Source: Paenibacillus whitsoniae
Lineage (GTDB): Bacteria > Bacillota > Bacilli > Paenibacillales > NBRC-103111
Assembly: GCF_003955665.1 (NCBI RefSeq)
Contig: NZ_RXHU01000006.1
Location: forward strand, 1-46,698
DNA length: 46,698 nt
Direction of reading: 5' to 3'
Made by a program: the position numbers and the translations under genes. Of this stretch, positions 17,941 through 26,109 are shown piece after piece. The notes beneath the pieces were generated by a model that worked only from the letters and a program-made list of their open reading frames with translations, was not told the origin of the DNA and did not search any database. Positions within the stretch are counted from its first letter, which is position 1, and every line of letters begins with the position of its first letter.

Positions 17941-18117
17941 CTGCATAAAAGCAGGAATTTTCCGCTTTCCCTCCCTAATTCGATGAAATGCCTGCAAAAA
18001 GGCAGGAATTTTCGGCGATGACTTTCTTTTTGGAGCGGATATGGTCTAAAAACTGCTTTATAGCAGGCATTTTGTAAGAAACGCCGTTTTGGTGAAAAAA
18101 GCCTGCTTTTCTGCAGG
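17941..18117. repeat. Array 1 of four short hairpins (CCTGC/GCAGG stems)
   Basis: Four units have left arms CTGC at 17941, 17992, 18053 and 18103, each closed by GCAG(G) 4-8 bases later and followed by (G/C)AATTTT or CATTTT. Spacing is 51, 61 and 50 bases. The array lies between two forward terminators (17832-17880 and 18212-18237), so it may be carried on a short separate transcript. No coding frame fits. The rest of the gap 17760-18392 shows nothing else beyond the terminators and a candidate rarD promoter. Confidence 0.7.
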
Positions 18118-18211
18118 AATTAGCTTTTCTTCTTTGACAAGTAAAGGCTGAAGAAGTAGGTAAGGTGCTTCATGACGCAGGATCGTGCGAAAACAAGCTA
18201 ATCCAGCAGGA

Positions 18212-18237
18212 AATCCCCGGTTGTCGGGGATTTTTTG
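18212..18237 (+). terminator. Terminator downstream of hairpin array 1
   Basis: AATCCCCG (18212-18219) pairs with CGGGGATT (18225-18232) and merges into six Ts. No protein gene precedes it in this gap, which is why the hairpin array may be its transcript. Confidence 0.85.
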
Positions 18238-18280
18238 CCGTTCTTGGGGGAAGAAGGATCGGACGGGATGGCTTGCGCTA

Positions 18281-18289
18281 TGGTACAAT
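18281..18289 (+). promoter_or_regulatory. Candidate extended -10 promoter of rarD
   Basis: TGGTACAAT fits the extended -10 pattern TGnTATAAT about 100 bases before rarD. No convincing -35 box is seen, as is common for extended -10 promoters. Confidence 0.4.
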
Positions 18290-18392
18290 GGGCTAATGAA
18301 TTAACCGACGGATAAAAAAGGGCGTGCCTGCTTAAGTTGGCGATAAGCCTTGCCATTCGGTTACGCAATGAAGGAAACGGAGAGTATGGGGA

Positions 18393-19277
18393 ATGAAAAA
18401 AGGTTTAATCTACGCCATTCTGGCTTATATCGCCTGGGGGCTGCTTCCGGTGTATTGGAAGCTGTTCGGCAGCATGCTGCCGGGGGAAATTTTGGCGCAC
18501 CGCGTAATATGGTCGTTCGTGTTTATGACGATCCTGCTGCTGGCCGGCAAGGGGCAGTGGAAGGCGTTCACCCAGCTGCTGACCGTGCCGCGCACGCTGC
18601 TCGTCGTCGCCACCAGTTCGCTGCTGATCAGCGCGAATTGGCTCATCTTCATCTGGGCCGTGAACAACGGCCACGTGATCGAAACCAGCATCGGCTACTA
18701 CATTACGCCGCTGTTCAACATCATGCTCGCGGTGCTGTTCCTCCGCGAGAAGCCGACCGGCGCCCAGTGGGTCGCCGTGGGACTGGCCGCGATCGGCGTC
18801 GCGATCGCGACGATCGACTACGGACACTTCCCGTGGGTGTCCGTCTCGCTGGCGGCTTCCTTCGGCCTGTACAGCCTCGTGAAGAAGCGCGTGGCTTACG
18901 GCGCTTCGATCGGCCTGGCCGGGGAAACCGCGGTCGTGCTGCCGCTCGCGCTGATCTACGTCGGCTACTTGTACGCGACGCATCAAGCAACCGTCGGCAC
19001 GCTGCCGGCGTACAAGCTCATCCTGCTGCTCCTGGCGGGCGCAGCAACGGCCATGCCGCTGCTCTGGTTCGCCAAAGCAGCGGTGCGTCTTCCGCTCTCG
19101 ATGCTGGGCTTCATCCAGTACATCGGGCCGTCGATCACGCTGCTGCTGAGCGTGTTCGTGTTCAAAGAGAAGTTCTCGCCTGCGCTGCTGGCGAGCTTCG
19201 CTTTTATCTGGAGCGCACTCGTCGTCTATGCGCTGGCCTCGATCCGCACGGCGCGGGCAGCGGCCGTGCAGCGATAG
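18393..19277 (+). CDS. rarD: RarD-type EamA family transporter
   Basis: This 294-residue integral membrane protein of the drug/metabolite transporter superfamily starts MKKGLIYAILAYIAWGLLPVYWK, the signature RarD opening. It shows about ten hydrophobic helices in two EamA-type halves, with the conserved HRVIWS in the first half and GFIQYIGPSITLLLSV in the second. Its substrate is not established for the family. The start has GGAGAG (18379-18384) eight bases upstream. The gene is clearly more GC-rich than its flanks and stands alone between two arrays of short hairpins. Confidence 0.92.
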   Translation: MKKGLIYAILAYIAWGLLPVYWKLFGSMLPGEILAHRVIWSFVFMTILLLAGKGQWKAFTQLLTVPRTLLVVATSSLLISANWLIFIWAVNNGHVIETSIGYYITPLFNIMLAVLFLREKPTGAQWVAVGLAAIGVAIATIDYGHFPWVSVSLAASFGLYSLVKKRVAYGASIGLAGETAVVLPLALIYVGYLYATHQATVGTLPAYKLILLLLAGAATAMPLLWFAKAAVRLPLSMLGFIQYIGPSITLLLSVFVFKEKFSPALLASFAFIWSALVVYALASIRTARAAAVQR

Positions 19278-19385
19278 TGACGCCGGACGGGGGAACTTTG
19301 CGCCTGGCGAAGCGGCCGTTTGTACAGCCCGCCCGGGCTGAGCTCACCCGAGGCTAGCTGATCTCCGCGTCCTCCCCGTCTGCTC

Positions 19386-19573
19386 AACTGGAATTTCTCC
19401 ATTCCATTTTAGCAAAATGGTGCAGTTCTCCCCAATGAACTGGAAAACCTCCAGTACATTTAGAGGGACTACATGAATTTGACTTAATTTGGCGCTCATG
19501 AGCTGGAGCAATTCCAGTTCATGTCCCCATTTTCACGAAAAAGGCGTGGATGAACGGGAGGAATTCCATTTCA
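19386..19573. repeat. Array 2 of four short hairpins (ACTGGA/TCCAGT stems)
   Basis: Four units have left arms CTGG at 19388, 19440 and 19503 and CGGG at 19555, closed by TCCA(G)T-type right arms and usually followed by CATTT. Spacing is 52, 63 and 52 bases, close to array 1 across rarD, although the stem sequence differs. The gap 19278-19855 contains this array, then a terminator-like hairpin pair, and no convincing gene. Confidence 0.65.
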
Positions 19574-19677
19574 GCAACGCACGCACGAGCAAGCGGCTCC
19601 ATAGGAACGGCTCTGCATATAGAGCTGACCCTATTTACGCGCCTTGTGTTATCAAACCAAGCTTACTCACCCCAAAT

Positions 19678-19702
19678 GCCTGCAACCCCGCAGGCGTTTT
19701 TT
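19678..19702 (+). terminator. Terminator-like hairpin before the second AraC gene
   Basis: GCCTGC (19678-19683) pairs with GCAGGC (19690-19695), and six Ts follow at 19697-19702. A second near-perfect hairpin (GCAGAAAATGC with GCATTTCTGC, 19714-19736) lies just behind it. Confidence 0.65.
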
Positions 19703-19855
19703 GCATTTCACGCGCAGAAAATGCCCGCATTTCTGCTCGAATCGTGCGCGACGCGACCGGGATTCACCGGAGCGTTTTTCATTTTCCTCTATGCAAGCGT
19801 AATCATACCGAAGTACAATAGGTAGGAATACGAAATCAGGAAGGAGCGTGCCGAC

Positions 19856-22225
19856 TTGAAATTCCCACCGAGACTACGGCTGTTTGGCAATCGCAGAAGC
19901 GCGCTCTCGACGATGATTGCGACGAATTTGTTTATTTTGTTGATTCCCTTGGCGATGGGGGTCTTTCTCTACACCGCGGTCGAGAAGAGTCTGGAGAGCA
20001 GCTCGAACCGCTCCAATGCCGCAATGCTGGAGCAGCTCAAGCTGTCGCTCGACAACAAATTTGCGGAGATTGATACGCTAATGAAGCAGGTCGTGTTCGA
20101 CCCGAAGCTCGATTACATGCTCAAAATTCCCGCAGATTCCGACGCGGCCAGCCAATACTTGTTCGTCGAATTCATGCGGGACAAGATGGCCAAGTATCGC
20201 AGCATGACGAGCTCCTTTATTTTTGACTATTACGTGTACTTCGCGACCAGCGATACGATTGTGAAATCCGATCTGTTGACGGACTCGCGGAGCTTTTATA
20301 GCACCCACTACACCTACAAGGACCTGTCCTACGGTCAGTGGAAAAGTATGCTCCAAAACGAACACAGCATGTCCTATTTGCCGACTACACCGCTGATCGG
20401 AGCGCCATCCAATGACGATGCGCTGCCGAAGGAAGTCATCACGTATGTGCAATCGCTGCCCATTCTGACGCAGTCGGCCAATCTCGGCAGCTTCGTCGCG
20501 CTGATCAACGTTGATCAGGTGAAGCAGCTGTTCGCACAGATGGAGTCGGCCAGTCACAGCGCGATCTACATTCTGGATGCGAACGGCAATACGATCATCA
20601 GCAACAGGGGGAATCGCTTCCCACAAGAACTTCATGAGCGGGTCGAGCAGGGAGCCGAACCGTTTCCTTTTAAACTGCAAGGCGTCGATCAGATGGTCTC
20701 GGTCGCATCCTCACAGAAGGCCGGCTGGAAGTACGTTTCGATTACGCCGGACGATATTTTTATGAAGCAGGTGAATCAAATTCAAAGCTGGGCCATTCTT
20801 CTGTTCGGCCTCTGCGTGATTATGGGGCTGCTTGCCGTCAGCATCGGGGCTTATCGCAATTACAGACCGCTGCAGCGAACGGTGAGCGCGATTATGCGCG
20901 GAAAAGAGATGAGCAAGCGCCCCCTCTCGGACGAATACGAGTTCATCCGTCAGACGATCGAAGGCTCCATGCACGAGGAAAAAAGCTTGCGGAGCACGCT
21001 CAAACAGCAAGTGCCGTTTATTCGCGCCAATTATTTGTCCCGGCTGCTGAACGGGCATATGGACGTGGACGTCTCCATGCCGGGCGAGGGAAGCCTGCAG
21101 TTTATGGAGCTTGATTTTGTCAGCGACCGCTTTGCGGTAATTTTGGTCAAAATCGAAGAGGTGTACCCGGGCGCTGAAGATGAGGAGCAGCGCTGGGCGC
21201 ATGCCCGGTTCATCATCGCCAACGTTGGCGTCGATATGATCGGCGTGCATCACATGGGCTTTTCGCTGGAGCTCGATCGGGATCGCGTCGCGTTCCTGGT
21301 CAACCTGGCCGAGAATCGCGAGGAAGCCGAGGCCGATCTCAGGGAAATCGCCCAGTGGCTGTTTACCATGATCTCGGAACGGTTCCATATCGGCATCACG
21401 GTGGCCGCCGGCGGAATCCATCAAGGGCCTAAGGCGATTCGGAACGCATATCCCGAAGCGCTGGCGGCGCTGGAGTACCGGCTGATTCTGGGCCAACATG
21501 CCATCATTCATTTTAACGACATTAATGATTCGAAGCAGCATTACTATTATCCGCTGGAAGTCGAGACGCAGCTTATCAATTTTGTGCGGAGCGGCGATAC
21601 GGACAACGTCGAGAAGACGCTGGATAACATTTATGCGATGAATTTTGAAGCGAGCCATATGACCCCGGAGCTGGGAAAATGTTTGTTTTTTAACATCATC
21701 TCCACATTTCTGAAAATCGTGAACGCCACCCATGTGGCACAAGGCGCAGTACTTGGCGCCGACTTCGACCCGATCAAAGAGGTATTCGGCAATTCGACCG
21801 CGCAGGGCATGCAGGAGAAAACGAAGGAGCTGTACCAGCGGTTAACCCGCCTGTTTATCGTCGAGCGGACCGATCACAGTACGCAGCTGCTGCAGGATAT
21901 CGTGCGCGCTGTGCATGAAGAGCTGGGCAATCCGAATCTGGGGCTTGCCCAAATCGCGGAGCGGTTCGGAATGACACCGCAGTACATCTCTACCTTTTTC
22001 AAAAAGAATCAGGGACAAAACCTGCTCGACTACATTACCGCCAACCGCATTCAGAAGGCGAAAGACCTCATGGAGAACAAGGAGCTGACGATTGTGCAGA
22101 TTTCTCAGAAGGTTGGCTATAACAACGACGTTGTGTTCATTCGGGCTTTTAAAAAGCTGGAGGGCATTACGCCGGGCAAATACCGGGAAACGATGCTGGC
22201 GAATAGAGCCAGTGTGGACGTATAG
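19856..22225 (+). CDS. Membrane-bound AraC-family sensor-regulator (second)
   Basis: This 789-residue sensor-regulator probably controls the binding-protein and permease operon that follows. One helix is near residues 17-40, an extracellular Cache-like region runs to about 310, a second helix is near 312-334, then a cytoplasmic linker and an AraC DNA-binding domain from about 678 (IAERFGMTPQYISTFFKK; FKKLEGITPGKYRE). The start is a TTG nine bases after AAGGAG (19841-19846). The next in-frame Met lies inside the first helix, so TTG is well supported. A strong terminator follows directly. It is only distantly similar to the sensor at the start of the window. Confidence 0.9.
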   Translation: MKFPPRLRLFGNRRSALSTMIATNLFILLIPLAMGVFLYTAVEKSLESSSNRSNAAMLEQLKLSLDNKFAEIDTLMKQVVFDPKLDYMLKIPADSDAASQYLFVEFMRDKMAKYRSMTSSFIFDYYVYFATSDTIVKSDLLTDSRSFYSTHYTYKDLSYGQWKSMLQNEHSMSYLPTTPLIGAPSNDDALPKEVITYVQSLPILTQSANLGSFVALINVDQVKQLFAQMESASHSAIYILDANGNTIISNRGNRFPQELHERVEQGAEPFPFKLQGVDQMVSVASSQKAGWKYVSITPDDIFMKQVNQIQSWAILLFGLCVIMGLLAVSIGAYRNYRPLQRTVSAIMRGKEMSKRPLSDEYEFIRQTIEGSMHEEKSLRSTLKQQVPFIRANYLSRLLNGHMDVDVSMPGEGSLQFMELDFVSDRFAVILVKIEEVYPGAEDEEQRWAHARFIIANVGVDMIGVHHMGFSLELDRDRVAFLVNLAENREEAEADLREIAQWLFTMISERFHIGITVAAGGIHQGPKAIRNAYPEALAALEYRLILGQHAIIHFNDINDSKQHYYYPLEVETQLINFVRSGDTDNVEKTLDNIYAMNFEASHMTPELGKCLFFNIISTFLKIVNATHVAQGAVLGADFDPIKEVFGNSTAQGMQEKTKELYQRLTRLFIVERTDHSTQLLQDIVRAVHEELGNPNLGLAQIAERFGMTPQYISTFFKKNQGQNLLDYITANRIQKAKDLMENKELTIVQISQKVGYNNDVVFIRAFKKLEGITPGKYRETMLANRASVDV

Positions 22226-22227
22226 AG

Positions 22228-22256
22228 GCAGCCCTTCGGGGCTGCTTGTCTTTTTT
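22228..22256 (+). terminator. Terminator after the second AraC gene
   Basis: GCAGCCC (22228-22234), a TTCG tetraloop, GGGCTGC (22239-22245) and a T-rich tract form a textbook terminator three bases after the stop codon. The following 200 bases to the binding-protein gene should hold its regulated promoter; no cre-like site was found there. Confidence 0.92.
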
Positions 22257-22458
22257 CAGAAAAGCAACTGACGATTTTTAATGTGGCACTGATTCGTTTT
22301 CTGCTGAAGGGCATTTCTTACGAAACGTCGGCGGATGTGAAAACTAGAGAGTATTCAGGCTCGTTTCGGGGAGCTACACTGGGAACCAGACACGGCAGCA
22401 ACGCTTACCGCAGCATACAGTTCCGCAGCACGCAAACTAAAGGGAGGCAAACCAACCA

Positions 22459-24114
22459 ATGAAGAAGCATCTTAAACAAACAGGTTCTGTTCTTGTCGTT
22501 TCACTACTCGCGATTTCGGTTGCCGCATGCAGCAGCGATAACGGAAGTAAGGCTACACCGGCAGGCTCCTCAGCCGCTTCGACGGCCGCAGCAAAAGAAT
22601 CGCAGCCGCCGAAATTGTCTCAGCTCACGTACTGGGTACCGAATCATTCGGCCGCTTCCTCACAAATGAAATCGTACGCTGACATGGGCATGTACAAAGA
22701 GCTGGAGAAAATCACCGGCGTGAAAGTCTCATTCCAGCATCCGCCATTAGAAGTGCCGCAGGCGCAAGAGCAGTTCAACCTGATGATCGCGACGAACGAT
22801 CTGCCGGACGTCATTGAAGCAAGCTGGGGCGCAACAAGCGGTGCCGTCGTCCGCTACCCGGGCGGTCCGGAGAAAGCGATTTCCGATAAAAAAATCGTCA
22901 AGCTCAACGACCTCATCGACAAGTACGCGCCGAACCTGAAAAAGCTGCTGGACGCCCACCCGGATTGGAAGAAGCAAATTTCTACCGATGAAGGCAGCAT
23001 CTACGCATTCCCATTCCTGCGCGGTGACGACAAAGTGCGCGTGTTCTTTGGGCCTTCGATTCGCCAGGACTGGCTCGACAAGCTGGGGCTGAAAATGCCG
23101 ACCACGATTGACGAGTGGTATACGGTGCTGAAAGCTTTTAAAGAGAAAGACCCGAACGGCAACGGCAAAGCGGATGAAATTCCGATTTATCTGGATAAAA
23201 ACCTGTTCGCGACCGACGCTCCGTTCATGGGCGCATGGGGCATTAACTACAGCTTCTACCAAGACAAAGGTGTCGTGAAGTACGGCCCGATTCAACCGGA
23301 ATATAAGGACTTCCTCGCTACGATGAACAAATGGTACAAGGAAGGGCTGCTGGATAAAGACTTTGCGGCGCCGAACGACAAGCTGCTGGATAACAAAATG
23401 ACGACGAGCCTGCTCGGCGCAACAGCTTCCTTCAACGGTGGCGGTATCGGGAAATATGCTGGTCTGATGAAGGATAAAGAACCAAGCTTCAACCTCGTCG
23501 CAGCTCCGTATCCGGTGCTGAAGGCGGGCGATAAGCCGATCTGGGGACAGAAAGATTTTGCCTATAACGGGGTTGGGGCTGCGATCTCCACAGCGAACAA
23601 GAATCCGATTGAAACGGTGAAGTGGCTGGATTACGCATACGGCGAAAAAGGCGACCTGCTCTTCAACTACGGCATCGAAGGGCAAAGCTACAAAATGGAG
23701 AACGGGAAAGCCGTACTCCTACCAGAAATTCTGAATCCGCCTGCGGGCACTTCCGTGCAGCAAGCCGATGCGAAATATACCCGTGCGACATGGAGCGCGC
23801 CGTTCGTCCTCAGCGACAACTTCCAAACGCAGTACATGGCGTACCCGCAGCAAAAGAAAGCGCTGGAAATCTGGTCGGCGCCGACCGTAGAACGCAAGAT
23901 GCCGCTCGTCACGCCAACGCAGGATGAAAGCAGCAAGTTCGCATCCCTCGTAACGGACATTCAGACGTATCAGGACGAAATGCTGCTCAAGTTCATTATG
24001 GGCGTAGAGCCGCTCGACAACTTCGATAAATACGTGAAGAAGATTGAAAGCATGGGCATCCAGGATGCGATCAAAATTCAACAAGCGGCGCTGGAGCGCT
24101 ACAACAAACGCTAA
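22459..24114 (+). CDS. Extracellular sugar-binding lipoprotein (second ABC system)
   Basis: This 551-residue lipoprotein has a lipobox VAAC that places the modified cysteine at residue 24, followed by a Ser/Ala/Thr-rich linker. The binding fold contains DPNGNGKADEIPIYL, the family's calcium-loop-like segment, and IRQDWLDKLGLKMPTT, shared with the first binding protein (IRQDWLDKLGLKTPTT). AAAGGGAGG (22439-22447) is the ribosome site. It is the first gene of its operon, unlike the first system, where the binding protein follows the permeases. It should deliver an oligosaccharide to the two permeases downstream. Confidence 0.92.
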   Translation: MKKHLKQTGSVLVVSLLAISVAACSSDNGSKATPAGSSAASTAAAKESQPPKLSQLTYWVPNHSAASSQMKSYADMGMYKELEKITGVKVSFQHPPLEVPQAQEQFNLMIATNDLPDVIEASWGATSGAVVRYPGGPEKAISDKKIVKLNDLIDKYAPNLKKLLDAHPDWKKQISTDEGSIYAFPFLRGDDKVRVFFGPSIRQDWLDKLGLKMPTTIDEWYTVLKAFKEKDPNGNGKADEIPIYLDKNLFATDAPFMGAWGINYSFYQDKGVVKYGPIQPEYKDFLATMNKWYKEGLLDKDFAAPNDKLLDNKMTTSLLGATASFNGGGIGKYAGLMKDKEPSFNLVAAPYPVLKAGDKPIWGQKDFAYNGVGAAISTANKNPIETVKWLDYAYGEKGDLLFNYGIEGQSYKMENGKAVLLPEILNPPAGTSVQQADAKYTRATWSAPFVLSDNFQTQYMAYPQQKKALEIWSAPTVERKMPLVTPTQDESSKFASLVTDIQTYQDEMLLKFIMGVEPLDNFDKYVKKIESMGIQDAIKIQQAALERYNKR

Positions 24115-24125
24115 GCATAGGGCGG

Positions 24126-24159
24126 TGGGGGCGGGAGATGAGCATTCATCTCCGCCTCC
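24126..24159 (+). other. Intercistronic hairpin after the binding-protein gene
   Basis: GGAGATGA (24134-24141) pairs perfectly with TCATCTCC (24146-24153), and the stem extends through GC-rich flanks with bulges. No T run follows. It probably protects the binding-protein message or limits read-through into the permease genes. Confidence 0.55.
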
Positions 24160-24192
24160 GGCGCGATGCAAGAAGAAAGGCAGGGCCTGACT

Positions 24193-25167
24193 ATGACACA
24201 GCACGCGAGCGATCTTGGGGTGCGAAGGGCGGAGCCGTCCCGTAACGTTCAGAAGACGTCCTGGCTGCAAACGATCCGCAAGGACTGGAAGCGTCACTGG
24301 GCCATTTATCTGATGGCGATTCCGGTGATTGCCTATTATCTCATTTTTCATTACGGGCCGATGTATGGCCTGCAGATTGCGTTCAAAGAGTACTCCCCGG
24401 CAAAGGGAATTTTGGGAAGTCCGTGGGTTGGTTTCAAGCATTTTGAGAGCTTTTTTAATGGCATTTATTTCTGGCGGTTGATCAAAAATACGATCCTCCT
24501 CAATGTGTACGATTTAGTGTTCGGCTTCCCGGCAGCCATCGTGTTGGCGCTCCTGCTCAACGAAATTCGTCAAGCGCGGTTCAAACGTGTCGTGCAGTCG
24601 ATTTCGTACCTGCCGCACTTCGTCTCCATCGTCGTCGTGGCCGGACTGATGGTCGATTTTCTGAGCCGAACCGGTCTTGTCAACCAAATCATCGGCATTT
24701 TCGGGATCGAACCGATTGATTTTCTGAAAGAAGCGGGCTGGTTCCGATTCCTGTTCGTTTCCTCGGGCATCTGGCAGGGAATCGGCTGGGGCTCGATTGT
24801 GTACCTGGCGGCGATCTCGACCATCGATCCTACCCTGTATGAGGCAGGACGGATGGACGGAGCGAACCGCTGGAAGCAGACGCTGCATATTACGATTCCA
24901 GGCATCATGCCGACGATTGTAATTTTGTTTATTTTGCAAATGGGAAATATGCTCACGGTAGGCAGCGAGAAGGTGCTTCTCTTGTACAACCCGCTCACGT
25001 ATGATACAGCTGACGTTATTTCGACGTATGTGTACCGCAAAGGGGTGCTGGAAGCCAGCTATGGTTTTACGGCGGCCGTCGGTTTGTTCAATTCGGTGAT
25101 CAGCTTCATCCTGATCGTAACGGCCAACACGGTTGTGAAGCGCATCAGTGAGAATAAACTATGGTAG
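24193..25167 (+). CDS. ABC sugar transporter permease, LplB type (second system)
   Basis: This 324-residue permease has a basic N-terminus and six predicted helices beginning AIYLMAIPVIAYYLIFHY. The coupling loop EAGRMDGANRWKQTLHITIPG (about residues 217-237) marks the ATPase contact. ATG 24193 is preferred because a CAGGG/AAAGG stretch lies 7-12 bases upstream; ATG 24166 has no ribosome site. With this start its length equals the first system's LplB-type permease exactly. The partner permease follows after about 50 bases, and no ATPase gene accompanies it. Confidence 0.9.
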   Translation: MTQHASDLGVRRAEPSRNVQKTSWLQTIRKDWKRHWAIYLMAIPVIAYYLIFHYGPMYGLQIAFKEYSPAKGILGSPWVGFKHFESFFNGIYFWRLIKNTILLNVYDLVFGFPAAIVLALLLNEIRQARFKRVVQSISYLPHFVSIVVVAGLMVDFLSRTGLVNQIIGIFGIEPIDFLKEAGWFRFLFVSSGIWQGIGWGSIVYLAAISTIDPTLYEAGRMDGANRWKQTLHITIPGIMPTIVILFILQMGNMLTVGSEKVLLLYNPLTYDTADVISTYVYRKGVLEASYGFTAAVGLFNSVISFILIVTANTVVKRISENKLW

Positions 25168-25220
25168 CCGAAGGCACGCAGGCATCGCAGGCAGGGCTAG
25201 GCAAAGGAGATTGAAAAACT

Positions 25221-26096
25221 ATGAGACTATCGCGTGGAGAACGAACCTTCGGCTATTTCAATGTCGCACTGATGCTCGCGCTCTGTGCAGTAACTTTGTA
25301 CCCGTTTCTGTACGTACTGATGGCATCGTTTAGCAACGCGACGGATTTGCTGCAGAACAGAGGGCTGATGTGGCGGCCTGCGGGTTGGGATTTAAGCGCC
25401 TATAAAGCCGTATTCAGCAATCCCATGATTGCGGAAGGCTACAAAAATACATTGATCTACGTATTCCTGGGCACAACGATCAACCTGATCATGACGGCGA
25501 TTGGCGCATACGTGCTGTCGAGACCCGGTTTATATTGGAAACATACATTGATGTTCTTCATCGTCATTACGATGGTGTTCCACGGCGGTCTGGTGCCGTC
25601 CTTCCTTCTCGTGAATAACCTGGGCATGATGAACACGATGTGGGCGCTGATCATTCCAGGTGCGATCAATACGTTTAACATGATTATCATGCGAACTTCG
25701 TTTCAAGGCATTCCCGTCAGCTTGGAAGAGTCGGCACGGATGGACGGGGCGAACGATTGGACGATTTTGTTCCGGATCGTGATTCCGCTTTCGCTGCCGG
25801 TCATGGCGGTCATGGTGCTCTGGTATGCGGTCGGACACTGGAATTCCTATTTCAGCGCACTGCTCTATTTGAGAAATCGTGAAGATTATCCGCTCCAGCT
25901 GGTGCTGCGCGAGCTGCTCATTGAGAACAGCACGGACGCGTACTCGGCCGGCACGGGCGGTGACGATAAATACGCAATCGGCGAGACGATCAAATATGCG
26001 GCGATCATCGTGTCGACGGTGCCGATTCTCTGTTTGTATCCGTTCCTGCAAAAATATTTCGTTCACGGCGTGTTAATCGGAGCCATCAAGGAATAA
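25221..26096 (+). CDS. ABC sugar transporter permease, YtcP/AraQ type (second system)
   Basis: This 291-residue partner permease starts MRLSRGERTFGYFNVALML, has six predicted helices, the coupling motif EESARMDGANDWTILFRIVIPL (about residues 168-189) and the C-terminal LYPFLQKYFVHGVLIGAIKE. The ribosome site AAAGGAG (25203-25209) is well placed. The GH95-like gene starts 13 bases after its stop, so import and intracellular breakdown are encoded on one transcript. Confidence 0.92.
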   Translation: MRLSRGERTFGYFNVALMLALCAVTLYPFLYVLMASFSNATDLLQNRGLMWRPAGWDLSAYKAVFSNPMIAEGYKNTLIYVFLGTTINLIMTAIGAYVLSRPGLYWKHTLMFFIVITMVFHGGLVPSFLLVNNLGMMNTMWALIIPGAINTFNMIIMRTSFQGIPVSLEESARMDGANDWTILFRIVIPLSLPVMAVMVLWYAVGHWNSYFSALLYLRNREDYPLQLVLRELLIENSTDAYSAGTGGDDKYAIGETIKYAAIIVSTVPILCLYPFLQKYFVHGVLIGAIKE

Positions 26097-26109
26097 GAGG
26101 AGTGACAGC

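Noticed and set aside
17941..18117. Regularly spaced repeats as a possible CRISPR array
   Set aside because: Only four units, 4-6 base stems that are not identical repeats, and no cas genes nearby; the hairpins are the repeated feature, not the spacer-repeat pattern.
18350..19357. Long plus-strand open frame of 335 codons overlapping rarD
   Set aside because: It is an Arg/Ala-rich shadow in a GC-rich gene; rarD in another frame has clear helices, family motifs and a ribosome site.
19489..19825. Two overlapping plus-strand frames of about 100 codons before the second AraC gene
   Set aside because: They cross hairpin array 2 and a terminator-like hairpin, have no ribosome site, and their peptides show no domain.
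20711..21742. Long minus-strand open frame opposite the second AraC gene
   Set aside because: No domain motif or ribosome site, and composition typical of an antisense shadow of a real gene.
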